Assembly: GCF_029227915.1 (NCBI RefSeq)
Contig: NC_079877.1
Span: forward strand, 16,912,851-16,976,850
Reading direction: 5' to 3'
Length of the DNA: 64,000 bases
Source of the DNA: Hydractinia symbiolongicarpus
Lineage: Eukaryota > Cnidaria > Hydrozoa > Anthoathecata > Hydractiniidae
Below, one piece after another: positions 24,592 through 37,649 of the stretch. A program made the position numbers and the translations under genes. The notes beneath the pieces were generated by a model, which did no database searches, had not been told where the DNA came from, and was given only the letters and a program-made list of their open reading frames with translations. Each line of letters opens with the position of its first letter. Within the stretch, counting starts at the first letter, position 1.

Positions 24592-27500
24592 ATGTTAGGT
24601 CGTCTCTCTGTCTTTCACATTTTCATCATTTGTATTGCTTGCATTTCTTTAACCGGTAAGAGATTTTATCCTTTATAACGATTGTGCTGTAGCTATATAT
24701 ATTTGTATATATTATTTTTAATTTACAATGCTATGGTGATACAGTTTACTGAAACAGAGATTTTGACATTTGTTTTGTTCTGTTGTTGGGCATTGTTGCA
24801 AAAAATGAGCAAATGATGTAGATCTCATGTTACTATTCGTTAAGTGGCTTGGGTTTCTTTGCGTTGTGTTTTTTAAAAGATGAATTTATAGACAAAAACA
24901 CAAAACTCTATTGTATATTGTATAGGGGGAGAGGGTACCTGCTTTTTCAAAATTATAACAAGAACGGTGTTTCAAGTTATTTGTAAATGAAAAAAACTGA
25001 TGATTGCTTTTATCTTATTTCACGTCGTAACGAAGAATACGTTGTGCTAAGTAGTAAATAAAAAAAACAGAAAATGACCAAAATAGTAAAATAGCCCGCA
25101 TAGTGACCGGACTACCAAGATTGAAGTTTTTAACACTCACCACTGCCACAAAAATTAAATTGGGACAGTATAAATTGATTTTAGAGAAAAATTCTTTTGA
25201 TCAAAATGATATTTTAATTGTTCCATTTGTTTAACCAATCTGGTTTTCCACGCTAAAGCTTTATTAACCATTCTGAGAGGTTAAAATTTAATACATTTTC
25301 CGCGCTCATCAGTCCCAACCAGAGGGACCTTCTTTAAATCTGTGTTTCTCTATCGTAAGCCGTTAGTTATTGCACTCTACAACATTGTGACGGAAAGAAC
25401 AGTAGACCAACAGTAAAATTCCTGCAAAACTTGTTTATAAACAGATTTTACAAATGCAAAACTTTCGTTCTGTTGGTTTATGATCATGATCGAGAAGGTT
25501 GTTGTGGTTAGCCAAGCAGTAACGCCTTCTCTGGTAATCAGCCAGAATATGATGGTAGTACCGAGTATGGTAAATGAGCACCTCTTTGCTTCAATGCAAA
25601 TCATGCCGAGTGTGAGTTAATATGGCTGTATTCTAATTAACAGCGCGTTTAACTTTAACGTAAAAAGAGCGTTTCGTATTTGGTTAGTTAAGCTAATAAA
25701 ATTTTTACTAAAGTGCTAAAAAACTTTATACAATCAAAATAATTTTCTAAAAGTTTAGTACCATAGTAATTTAAATTTCCAGGTAATTTAAAACTCTCTT
25801 TGTGGCTGTTTAATCTAACCCGCGTGTTTCTATGATTCTTGTTAACTACGACAGCAGATTAAGATCAAAACAAGTTTGACCGGAAATTCAACACTTAAAA
25901 AATATCGTAATTTAAAGTAAAAAGTGTATTTCAAAAAAAGGTTTTGGGATTGTGTTGTAGTGACCGAAAAATATTTTGTCGTCCAATTGGAAATGTTAAA
26001 TTATCATGAGCATTATATTCACTTTCGCAAGCCATCAGTTAAAAATAAAAAGAACGAGTTAAAAACATTTTAGACCAAAGCCATGGCCTTGTGTCTAAGA
26101 ATGTTGGTCAACAAATCAAGGAAAGGGTTATAACCTAAATTGTTTGACAGTAGACAACATCCAAAACCTAAATACCTTCAAGCACTTTGTAGGGATAACG
26201 ATTCTGTTTAATCGAAAACCGCTTGTAAAAAAATTTAGACTTGAAAATAAGGAACGTTAAGAATATCTCAGGGGCTTTTTTAAAGTTAAGTGTGCTTTCA
26301 AAACTTATGCACGTTACTGCCAAACTTGTCTTTTTATCCTGTGTATAAGCTTTAATAAAAACATTTTTGGAATTTTAGCATGTCAGGATAGTCCAATAAA
26401 TGAGGAATGTGAAGGAAAAGAAGATGGCAGGTATCCTGTCAAAGATTGTTTTAAATTTATGATTTGTACAAATGGGTCAAGGCGTGAAGAGACATGCACA
26501 GAGGATACCATGTATTCACCTATCAAAGGACAATGTACACCAAAATCGAATGTGACATTAGGTGACTGTGGTTAATGGCTTTTATTTTTGTCTGTATGTG
26601 TTTTTATCAATGTATATAACACCTTCTAAAGTTTTTTATGAGAACCTTAAGGAAGGATTTTTTTTTGCGAATTCGCGAATTTTAACGAATTATCTAATAC
26701 GCGAAAATTTCATCACTTAAGATAGTTAAATAGAAAATATATTTTGAAGCAACCAAGTGCTTGTTACAAAATACAGTAAACATTTTTTTAGAAAGCTTCT
26801 GCGAAGGTCGTTCTACAGGTGATTGGATGAATCCATGGAACTGTCACAAATTTATCAGCTGTGTTTTGGGGTGGTTTACCGAACAAAGTTGTATAGATGA
26901 TTTAGCATACGATGCAGCGACAGATACCTGTAAAAACGAATCTCAGGTTCTTTTCTGTCAGGTTTTAGGTACATAACACAATTACCTTTTTTCCATTTTT
27001 TTTAAAGAACTTAAGCTGGTGTTAATTTATTTTCAAGAAAATTTAAAATGTTTAAGGAGTGTCACAGCCGAAATGTCCCATTTGACTGACAGAATATAGA
27101 ACTGAAAATAAATATAGAGTTCTTGTAGTTCATTGCCTTTGAATTGTTATTGGATTTTAACTGATTTTATAGTTTTTTAGACTTTAAACTAATAACGTAG
27201 AAGATGATTTGCTAGTGAAAAGTACTCTTCCAAAAATTAACGCAAATTTTGCATTTCTGTGTTAAGAGAACCCTAGTTAATTTTCATTAATAAAGCACGT
27301 TGTAGAGACTGCCATTTTTCAACTATGAAGATACCCTTAATTCAACAATGAAGACATTGTAAATGACGACATGACAGTTGGATAATGACGTCCTTTCTGG
27401 TTCTTGAATCTTCCTTTTTACTGTTTTCAATAAGGATGCTTTGTCGTAACTAATGTGCAGAGCTTTTTCTATCATTTTTTGTATAATCTTTCACGCAACT

Positions 27501-29796
27501 CTGTCTTTGTCTATCAAAGATTTCTTAATACTTTCTACCGTACCACCCAAATATGATTTTTACAATGTTTTTCATATGTCTCGTTACTTTCTTTCCCATT
27601 GCACTTCCCCTGGCCATATTAAGTTTTAATAACACCATTAATTTAAATTCTTTATGAACTTCTCTGTTTTTATAGCGTCAATGAATGTTAACGTCACTGC
27701 AAGACTTTCTAATTCTTCCAACAACAGTGAAGTAATGTCCCTCATGCAAGGTAAAATCATTATAAATGCTGGATAAACGCGGCTGGTGTGTTCTTAAAAC
27801 AAAATATTTTTTGACTATGACTATTTTTAGGGAACAATACGGAAAAGCAACCAGCAACCTCAGCATCACAACAAAAACAGTTGGAACATCAAAACGGAGC
27901 AGGTAATAAGAGAAAACAGACGAAATTTTTTAAGTTGCCTTGGTGTCACTTTTTAAAAATTGCCATATGTAGACATTTTTATTTGTTAATATTTTAATTT
28001 TAATAATAATAATTCTCCTTCCCCGGGTGCATTTTATTTATTTATTAATTTATTTTTAAAAAATAGTTTTGTAGCTTTTTGAAATCACAAAGAATAATAT
28101 AACAATCATGTTCTCTTACTAAGAACCTGAAAGCAAATTCAATGGGACGAATCTTCAAAATGGCACAGAACTTTCAGCCGTCAATCAAACCGATGTCAAC
28201 AACAACAACAACCAAACTCTTCACCAATCAGATTCAGATTTGATTTCGCCAACAGATTTACGTAAACTCCTCAAAACTGGTGATGTCAGGCTTATTGATG
28301 TTAGAATGCCATTTGAGTTAAAGACGGAGGGCCGTATTGCTCATTCGGTGAATATACCATGTACGTATGTTTTTTCAGTGAAATACGAAAAACCATCCTC
28401 TAACTTTTCTAACGGAACTATATGAAAAATTTTCGTTTACAACCAAGATCACAGAATATCTGTGAGACTATCACCTCAGCTGTTGTTTTTAATTTCTCTA
28501 ATATTATAAACTTAGTTTTTAGCAACAGTGAGAAAAAAATAAGCTATTTTTGCGATATTTATTTCGCGTTTCCATACTTGGAATTTAAAAAAAAAACGAA
28601 AATATCTCCCCGCGAAAGTATCTTCCATTCGGTCCAACTTCAGATTTATCGTTTTCGTACTCGTATTGAATACTTTCAACTTTGCATATCCATCTTCCCA
28701 AATAGATGTTCCTACCCCGCCTCAATCAAATGCCATGCCATTTAAGGTAATAATAAATTAATTAACTATTTTATGGTTATTGCAAATATTTTTGTGGTAA
28801 AGTTGGTAATACGTTTTAAACTTAAAGGTACATATGCTGTTTGTTGTGTTGTCATGCCGCCGATTGTTATTTGTGATTTTTTACTCTGGTCGCATGCTTT
28901 CTCTTTGAATGACAACGAGACTGTCTAATGTGAGAACTTTCACCTGCTACGTTGCCACCCTAAGCTATTTGTTTCTCATTACCCAATATACGAGATTTGC
29001 AATGATGTGACTACTGGTGTTCAACCGACGATGCTGCATCAAATCCCTAACAGCAACTACTTACTTGAGTAATATGACATTGAAAAAATCCTTGTCTGGT
29101 ATTTTTTAACAAGCATTATTTCTTCACCTTAGTGCCAGAGATTGATTCTGCATTCGGCATGTCAAATGAGGAATTTAAATCCAAATACAATGTGGATAAA
29201 CCTGCCAAGACAGATTGCAATCTTGTGTTTCATTGTAAAAGGGGTGTGAGATCTATGAAGGCTTTGAACATTGCTAAAACAAAAGGTTACACGTGGTAAG
29301 AATATATTATCTTCACGCATTTAGAAGACTTCTAACAAATATTTTTTTGTAATGGGTAGTGAACACGTTTTTACAGCTTCATCGGCCAGAAATCATACCT
29401 AGGCCCGCAAGCAAAATAATTCAGATATTTTAACTTTGGCAAGTCTAAATAAAACGTTGAAATCAATGAAAGGTTATTTGCAGGCAGGATGTCAGCCTAC
29501 CAATTGCAAGGAGGAATCTGAAAATGAAATAAAAATAACAAAGGAATAAGTATGATGTAGTCTGGGATAATTTTTTCCAATATTTTTTTATCAGAAAAGA
29601 GGTTATGTTTACATGGTAAAATTTCACTTTGCTGCATCTCCAAGATTAGAGTAGAATGAACAGAGTATTTTTTTACAAATCTGCTATTTTGTGACAACCT
29701 CGTCAAAGTGTAATCAAATGATAAAATACCTTTACTTTTAGCGCAAAGAGCTTGGCAGGAGGTTTTGAAGCATGGAAAGTAGATTCAGCAAAATAA
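24592..29796 (+). CDS. Secreted protein with two CBM14 domains and a rhodanese domain (8 exons, 344 aa)
   Basis: Exons 24592-24655, 26379-26570, 26792-26968, 27676-27750, 27831-27902, 28124-28360, 29133-29295 and 29742-29796 join with GT-AG borders in a single frame; the first six introns are phase 1. Residues 1-21 are a signal peptide. Two CBM14 domains follow: Cys 32/45/51/61/74/85 and Cys 89/103/109/119/132/141. Residues about 145-225 are a Ser/Asn/Gln-rich linker with several N-x-S/T sites. Residues about 228-340 are a rhodanese domain with LIDVRMPFELKTEGRIAHSV, the active-site loop C307-K-R-G-V-R-S and SLAGGFEAWK. Rhodaneses move sulfane sulfur through the active-site Cys; the substrate here is unknown. 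Domain calls are clear from cysteine spacing and loop sequence; extracellular location is inferred from the signal peptide. The donor after exon 2 (GTTAAT) is weak. Confidence 0.85.
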
Positions 29797-30399
29797 AGTG
29801 GAAGTTTCTCAACTGACCACATACATATTTTTATATCCAAAGTTAATATATTTTTGTGTTTATTATAAATTTTATTTGGTTATACGAAAAATCAGTTTAT
29901 GTGAGCGATGTAAAGAAAAGTTTAAATTTTTTTTTTTTCGTGTACAAAAAACATGAATCGACAATGCAGTGGTGTGCAGTACTCTGGCATAACCTCCTTT
30001 GCAACGAAGGTAAACTAAAAAACGGGAATAAAAACAAAGTGGATAATATACTATCGCACGTAACCATCGCATATAACCTGAGCAAAACTAAAGTTGGATT
30101 TCGTGACACCAAATTTCTGTATGTATGACATATATATTAATAATTTTTCGTAAGTTTATTTGTTTTTCATTACGCTTATTTTGATGGTGCTCCTGTGGCA
30201 ACACTCCGTAACATTACGTTTCTGAAGCTTGACTTTTAATAACGCTGTTCATCAACTATTGTGCAATGGACAACGTCATAATTTTTTTGAAAATACATAC
30301 TGTACAAGAAAGCCAAGGAAGTAATATTGCACGGCAAATGTCATAGAGATTTTTTACTATCTCCACAACAGTAAAATAACTTTTTTTTCTTTTTGAAAG
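29797..30399. other. 3' flank of the rhodanese gene
   Basis: A+T-rich, with overlapping open frames on both strands near 29856-30128 that lack family resemblance. Nothing else recognised. Confidence 0.35.
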
Positions 30400-33300
30400 C
30401 AAGCTTAAGTGTTATTGTTGTTTTCCTGGTGCTGATTCTGTTGCGGTTGTTGTTTATGTTGTTGTTGTTGTTGTTGTCGTTACATATGGTAGATGGTAGC
30501 TGCTGATGGTGTAAGTTATTGTAATAAAGTCGCTTTCATGTGTTTCACATTGCTTTTACTGTTAACTGTGAGATCGTTTGTTGTTTTTGTTTTTGTTGTT
30601 GTTGTTGTCGTTGTTGTTGTTGATATTTGTTGTTGCTATTGTTACTGTGGTAATTTTAATGTCAGCTACCTTAAAATTTATTTGAAGTTACTTTAACTCC
30701 ATCTTATTTGGCATATATGTTGTTTGGTGTTTCTTTTTAGTCGTTTGTTTGTTTTAAAAGCTTCTTGTTTGTTTTGCTCTGTTTTGGTTGTTTGTGTTTT
30801 TTGCTTTGTTGTTTATCTGTTTATTGATTGTGAGTGATGTTGTTGTCGGTTTGTTTAAATTCTGTGCTGTTTCTTCGTACATTGTATATTGACGTCACTA
30901 TTTTGTTTGTTGCTGTTTATTTTGTTTTTGCCTTGGCTTTCTTTCACTTTCTATTTTTCGCGTGATTCTACTTTATCGTTCCATATTGTCAATCAAATCA
31001 GTGTTTTATGTCTATGATCACACTAGCATTAGCTATCTTGTTTTTTGTAAACTTCATTGTTTCTTTGTTTAGCGTTGCTTATGTTTGTTTATAATTGTTT
31101 ATTGTTGTATATATATATATTTTTTCGTCTACTTTTTTTTTTTACTTTACTTATTTTTGTTTATTTTTGTTTATTTTTTTGTTGATATTTGTTGATTGTT
31201 GCTTTTAATCTGGTTGGATTTGTTGTCATCTTGTTATCTGTGGTTACTCTGTTGAATTCTTTGTGCTCTAGTTGTTTCTCTGTCCCTGTTTTACCGTTAT
31301 TTTGGTTGATGTCGTCGTCGGTGTTTCTGTTTCAGCTTTGCTTTTGTTTGTTTGTGTTGTGATTTGTTTGTGCATTTCATTATCGTGTCGTATCGTCTTG
31401 TGTAGACTAAGCAAACTGTAATCAGTTTATTACCTTTGTGTGACTATGCGTTCATTTTAGCTCAACTTTAATGGTTTTTCACCTCTCTACTGAATTTCGA
31501 ATTGTTGATGTTTGTTGTCGTCTGTTTGTTTATTAATGTTTCTGTTATATTTTTATATTTTGATCGTAATTATTGTGTCTTGGATGTTTTAGTATATTTT
31601 GCCGTTTGTCTCTTGTTTATGTACTTTGTTGATTCTGTGTCTTATTTGATGTTAAAGGCGAAATTTACGTTGTATTGTTATGTTTTCGTAGTATATGTAG
31701 TTAATCATTGTTCTTATGTTTTGTTTCGTTTATATTTATGGAAATATTTTTAACGTTTGTCGTTCAGATTTCGTTGATTATTGTTGATGTATATATTGCG
31801 ATATTTGTCATAAAAATGTTTTGATTTGTTTCTTTGGTATATTTGACAATATTTGTCGTTAGTGTTCATGTTCATGTTTCGTCCAGTTTGTTTTGTAGAT
31901 CTTTATTGCAGTATTTGTCGGTAACTTTTTTTTCAGTAAGTTTTGTTAATGTTGTGAAGTTTCTGTATATTGTGAAATTTGTCGATGTTTCGTCAATTGT
32001 CGTTTCGTTGATGTGTATTGCAGCATTTGTAAGTATTTTCTTTTCCTTTACAGTTTCCTTGATGTGATGTCGTTTGTTATTATGGATATGCGGCATTTGC
32101 AACTAAAGTTTTATGTTCATGTTTTGTTGATACAATGGCGATATTTGCCATTATTGTTGATGTTGTTTCGTAAAAGTTGTTTCGTAGGCGTTGTTTCGTT
32201 GATGTTGTTTCGTTGATGTTGTTTCGTAGATGTTGTTTCGTAGATGTTGTTTCGTAGGCGTTGTTTCGTTGCTGTTGTTTCGTTGATGTTGTTTCGTTGA
32301 TGTTGTTTCGTAGATGTTGTTTCGATGATGTTGTTTCGTAGATGTTGTTTCGTTGATGTTGTTTCGTAGATTTTGTTTCGTTGATGTTGTTTCGTTACTG
32401 TTGTTACGTTGATGTTGTTACGTTGATGTTGTTACGTTGATGTTGTTTCGTAGAAGTTGTTTCGTAGACGTTGTTTCGTTGCTGTTGTTTCGTTGATGTT
32501 GTTTCGTAGATGTTGTTTCGTTAATGTTGTTTCGTAGATGTTGTTTCGATGATGTTGTTTCGTAGATGTTGTTTCGTTGATGTTGTTTCGTAGATTTTGT
32601 TTCGTTGATGTTGTTTCGTTACTGTTGTTTCGTTGATGTTGTTTCGTAGATGTTGTTTCGATGATGTTGTTTCACAGAAGTTGTTTCGTAGTTTTTTCGT
32701 AGATGTTGTTTCGTAGATGTTGTTTCGTAGATGTTGTTTCGTAGATGTTGTTTCGTTGATGTTGTTTCGTAGATGTTGTTTCGTTGATGTTGTTTCGTAG
32801 ATTTTGTTTCGTTGATGTTGTTTCGTTACTGTTGTTTCGTTGATGTTGTTTCGTAGATGTTGTTTCGATGATGTTGTTTCACAGAAGTTGTTTCGTAGTT
32901 TTTTCGTAGATGTTGTTTCGTAGATGTTGTTTCGTAGATGTTGTTTCGTAGATGTTGTTTCGTTGATGTTGTTTCGTAGATGTTGTTTCGTTGATGTTGT
33001 TTCGTAGAAGTTGTTTCGTAGATGTTGTTTTGTAGATGTTGTTTCGTTGATGTTGTTTCGTTGATGTTGTTACGTTGATGTTGTTTCGTTGATGTTGTTA
33101 CGTTGATGTTGTTACGTTGATGTTGTTACGTTGATGTTGTTTCGTAAAAGTTGTTTCGTAGATGTTGTTTCGTAGATGTTGTTTCGTAGATGTTGTTTCG
33201 TAGATGTTGTTTCGTTGATGTTGTTTCGTTGATGATGTTACGTTGATGTTGTTACGTTGATGTTGTTACGTTGATGTTGTTACGTTGATGTTGTTACATT

Positions 33301-34340
33301 GCTGTTTACGACGTTATTTCTCGTTATTATGCCCGTATAATTTAATTGTTGTGTGTGATGAATGTACCTAATTGATGTTTGCCTTTTCTGTAACTTGTAT
33401 TGTTGATGTGAGTTTTAGTGAGTATTGTTGTTAGTATGACTTGTAATGTCTATTTCTGTTTTCTGTTTGACGTGCATGCATTCTTAATGAAAGCTGTCGG
33501 CATTCTTAAACATGTCACGTATGTTTTTGGTAGGTGCATTGTTGCTTGATGTGTGTCACCAGTGTGACTGTTTGAACTGTATGCTTGTGTGTGTATTTGT
33601 GACGTAGCGTAGCGTAGTTGGTGTTGAGCAATGTTGATTTGTTGTTACCACGTGTGATAAACCTTGATTCGCGTCTTTCGAAATGCTTTTATTACGTAAA
33701 TTGTTGATGTTTGTTCTGATGTGTCTTTGCTGTATGTCGTTGGTGTCGTGTGTTGGGTATTGTTGTGCCATGTGTTGCGTGTTGTTGATATATATTCTTC
33801 ATGTTTGTTCTGATGTTTGCCTTTGTTGCGTGGTGTTGATGTTGCGTGTTGTTGATTTTTTTTGTGTGCGCAAATGATGAATCTCATTAAAATTACGTAT
33901 AATTGATGTATAAGGTATTTATCAGCAGCTTATATGTAATGTTTGTTGTACGTGGTCCATTTTATTGATGCCTATGATCCTGTTGTGTATTTTGAATGTA
34001 TTGGTATGTTGTTTTTGTTGTTGTTATTGTTGTTGTTGTTGCTTTTGCTGTTGTGATTGCTTTTGTTATTGTTGTTGTTGTTGTTGTTATTATTGTTTCA
34101 TTTGTGAGCGTTTTGCTGTGTTGTTTCCACTGGTTTTCTATTGCGCCTTCAACATACTTATGTATGCGATAAAGGAGATACATTTCAATGTTGTTTACTT
34201 TAAATTTTCTTCGGGAGTACCATCAATAAAGCATGCCTGTCGTTATTTTGTTATTATGTTTGTTATTATTATTTTTTGTATTTGTTTGCTTATATTTGAC
34301 ATGTTATATATTTGTAAATTTGTTCTGTAAATTTGTTCTG
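30400..34340 (+). repeat. Long G+T-rich low-complexity domain
   Basis: For almost 4 kb the plus strand is dominated by G and T, with (GTT)n tracts at about 30460-30480, 30590-30625 and 34010-34095 and endless variants of TTGTTTGTT and GATGTTG. Open frames on both strands here are artefacts of composition (for example Val/Cys/Phe-rich peptides). It looks like a decayed satellite whose best-preserved part is the minisatellite at 32154-33300. Confidence 0.8.
32154..33300 (+). repeat. 14-bp minisatellite, about 80 copies with higher-order structure
   Basis: The unit is GATGTTGTTTCGTT or GATGTTGTTTCGTA, in irregular alternation, with TTACGTT variants clustered at about 32405-32445 and 33068-33140 and again before 33300. 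A distinctive run (TTCACAGAAGTTG then TAGTTTTTTCG) appears at about 32671 and again 207 bp later, showing segmental duplication of a higher-order block. Confidence 0.9.
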
Positions 34341-36489
34341 ACGTGATGTGACTTTATGGAAAAAACACACCAAAATAAAAATAAAATCCAATCCTTGAGA
34401 ACTGAGAAATTACTTTTTCAAATATTCACTGATAAAAATGTGTAAACCAAAAAAATTTGCTAACACGTGTGTTTTTGTGGACGTAGTAGTTTATTTATTA
34501 ATTTATTTTTGTTATGTTTTAAATCTATATTTAGACGGTATTACAACATGATTTAAAAGTGTAAAAGTGTTTGGCTACAAAATTATTTATTTATGATATA
34601 AGCATAAATACATGTGTATTATTTGATGTGTAAAGTGTCTCTGTTAAAAAAAACCCGTTCACAGGGCTCTTTGTCTTTTTATGGACTGAAATTATGGGTC
34701 CTGGATATGGTTGATTTATAACGTCCTGTGTGCCATTAGCGGGGTTGGTACCACCAGCTTAGTTAATAGACAAAAACCCTGGTTTAGAAAATCGGTAATC
34801 TTCAAAGGGTTGAAGATCAATTTTATCTGCAACCCTTAGATGTTATTGCTGAGATTCGTGCTATTCACGTTGTTAAATTATATATATGAAGAGTCAATCG
34901 ACAAAACATTTTTCCGTCAACGTTTTTTGTGATTATGCGAGAATAACGGTTTTAATTTTTTGAAAAATTATAAGACATAACTCTCTTTTGTCATTTTATT
35001 TTTAAAAAATATATCATAAAAATAATTGAATTTATTTTCGTATGTATGGCCAAGGCCGGTCACGTGGTTTTTTAAGTGTTTAAAGGGCGTACAAGGCATG
35101 GAAGCGCTCACATGTCAATTAGTTCTTGAATCGTACACGTTAAAACTGTTTGATAACCTATAAGATAAGCAGTTTTATTTTGCATAGTTTATAATGTTGT
35201 TGTTAATAAAAGTGTAATTTTTTAATGATACCCTTAACCTTGGAGGGTTAGTGGCTGTAGCACCGGGGTCTAAGGATATGTTTCCCCATAGAATGGGGTT
35301 TTTCGCCTCCGGCTTAGCCACGATTTCGGAAACGTTTCGAATGTAAATTAGTGGTTGTAATTTAGTTCGTAGGAGATATAGATGTATTATATTATGTTAT
35401 GACTACCGATAGCACACTAGTTCTTTGAGTCTTCCCTGTCACAAAAATAAGAAAATTAATAAGGTTATTTTCGGTTGAGCGCAGCGAATTAGAAAATAAT
35501 TACTTTAATGATATACTATTCTTAACTTCTTATGAAACATTGCTTAAAGGCGAGGCGAACAAAAAATTATTTTGTGGCAGCCAGAAAATAAATTTTAAGG
35601 CGGAGAAAAAAATTTATAGATTTCTAACTCCTAAAACCCACTAAGATAAATACTATATTAACAAATAAATAACTGTATTTCACAACAAAGTATCTCTATA
35701 TGTCTTCTTAGCAACATTTTTACATACTTTTCATAGCTGTATGGGGTGAAAATAAGTAGCTTTTGGATATACTTACCAGTAAACATCAAAGAAAAAACAT
35801 ATTTGATTTGAAATAATTAAGAATATTTTATGTACTATAGTAGTAACAGCATTTTATAACCTTCGCTTAAACTTATTTAATCTTGATCATCAACAATATT
35901 TTTTTAATGTTTTGAGTCCTTTTTCCACAACATACATCCAGCTTCTTCGATAAAATAAATTTTCTTTTCACATCTTCCTAACAATAAATTAGAACAGAAA
36001 AAACAACAGTATTGGAGTAACTTGTTATATTGGAGATTATTGTAGTGGTACATCGCATGACATATTTTATAAAACATATTTCATATTCATCACAGATCTG
36101 TGCACTTGACATCGACCGACTTGTGACCAGCAACTGGATTAAAAACTTTCTCGGTATTCACGGCCAAATGTGGATTGCATCTTTTGTGCGTATTTTCCAA
36201 GAAAGAAAAACCGTGAAGCTGGTCACTTTACAGTTGTCGATGTCCGTCTGTTCTTCTTCACGCCATCATTTTCTTGATTATTTGTGCCGGTGAGGTACAT
36301 AAAACGAAAATTGCATCAATTAATATTAATGACAGTTAAAGTTTGCGATGCCTTCCACGCGACCAAAGACCGAGGCTTGGCCGAGGATACAACACGTGCT
36401 GCAACCAGCGCTGTTATGATGAGATGGCGTCAAATTAGAATAAATATACAGACCGGAAACATTCATTAACAAATCGAACGCGTAATAAG
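34341..36489. other. Gap; no supportable gene
   Basis: Two short plus-strand open frames lie at about 36030-36470, but they have no convincing splice sites or family resemblance, and part of the first is an imperfect inverted repeat (around 36105-36255). A G+C-richer island at about 35225-35345 (TTGGAGGGTTAGTGGC to GCTTAGCCACGATT) is unexplained. Confidence 0.35.
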
Positions 36490-37211
36490 ATGGCTTTATA
36501 ATGCGTGTACCCTTAGGGCCATTTGATTTTCAATTAAATAAAAATCAAAAATCAAAATTTGTGATAATGATGTCTATTAGCGTTTCTGAAGACTCCGTAA
36601 TTCGGGTCGGCTTAGAAATAATTTGTTCAAAAGAATTCAAGGTGATATTTTAAATGTTTGTTATCGGTTGAATTCAGGTAGTTAGCGTTGAAATCTCCCA
36701 TGATGATTATCTCTTTTTGTTGTTTTTGAGCTGCAATTAGCGACTCATTGAACGAATCATTGAAATGTTTTGATAAATGTTTTGAACTGTTTGGCGGTCT
36801 GTAATAGCAAGCAATAAGAAGTGATTTCGAATTTTTTATAAAAATTTCTAACCATAAACATTCCGTGGTTTCGTTTTCTAAGTCCGATCTTCTTTTCCAA
36901 TTCAAGCCATTTTTAACAAAAAATCCGACTCCTCTTCCTTGCCCTTTACTCCTATGCCTGGATACAAGCTGATAATTTAGGATTTCAAACAAACTTTTTT
37001 CTGATTCATCGTTAATATGAGTTTCTGATAAACCAAAAATATCAATTTCCGGGTGATCGTAAACAATCTTTTCAACTAACTCCAGATTCGATAACAAGCC
37101 ACGAACATTTTGATGTAATAACTTGAAAAATTCATCTACTTTTGTACATTTAAATTCTGGAACAAAAAACAACAACAACAAAGCGATGACAACCGCTCGC
37201 CACGACGCCAT
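36490..37211 (-). pseudogene. LINE-type APE endonuclease fragment, preceded by a signal-peptide-like N-terminus
   Basis: The main open frame runs from ATG 37211 to a stop near 36627. Residues 1-22 (MASWRAVVIALLLLFFVPEF) are strongly hydrophobic and resemble a signal peptide. From there on it is a non-LTR retrotransposon endonuclease: LLHQNVRGL, IFGLSETHI, RGVGFFVKNGL, ACYYRPPNS and IIMGDFNANY. The frame breaks near 36630; the next box (PTRITESSETLIDIII) continues in another frame to about 36540. The C-terminal S-D-H box and reverse transcriptase are missing. Endonuclease identity is clear; whether the N-terminus is part of the element is not known. Confidence 0.65.
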
Positions 37212-37649
37212 CTTAAAACATGAATCGAATCGTCAAGTTTATACATAACAATCGTGTATCTAGAATTTCAAGAATTTTTCAGATCAGTTATAAAAATATC
37301 CAGTTAAAGTTTTTAGAATATATACTATATGTAAAAAGTTATTTCTTATTTTTCATTTATTACATTGTATTTTAGATTAGTGACAATAATAATTAAGAAA
37401 TAGAATACTTATGATTTGCTTACCCATTTTTCTCCGTTTTCAAAGTCTATGCTTCAAATTTCAGAATCTTCCAGGCTAATGACGGAAATCTTCAAGCCGC
37501 AGGGCTTCTTATTTATAATTTTTCCCCTGGGCAATAAGCCACAATTCTCTATTTAATTCCTTTCCGCATTTCTGTTATCATACCCGTTATCAGGCAGTTA
37601 CATAAAACATCCACTATTTTCCATTTCAAATTTCGATCCCGTTCTAAAT
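37212..37649. other. Gap without recognisable features
   Basis: A+T-rich spacer between the LINE endonuclease fragment and the Helitron-like array. Confidence 0.35.

Noticed and set aside
28422-28745. 107-residue frame within the rhodanese gene
   Set aside because: It lies in an intron between two exons that join in frame; composition is random.
32154-33300. CRISPR-like array
   Set aside because: The units are contiguous 14-mers without unique spacers in an intron-bearing animal genome; it is a minisatellite.
31502-34330. Series of plus- and minus-strand open frames (Val/Cys/Phe- or Thr/Asn-rich)
   Set aside because: They follow from the extreme G/T composition and short-period repeats; no start context, splicing or family resemblance.
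35225-35345. tRNA- or SINE-like G+C island
   Set aside because: No cloverleaf with a T-loop GGTTCRANTCC box could be built, and no A/B-box pair was convincing.
36030-36469. Two plus-strand open frames
   Set aside because: No family resemblance, no convincing splice sites, and part of the first is an imperfect inverted repeat.
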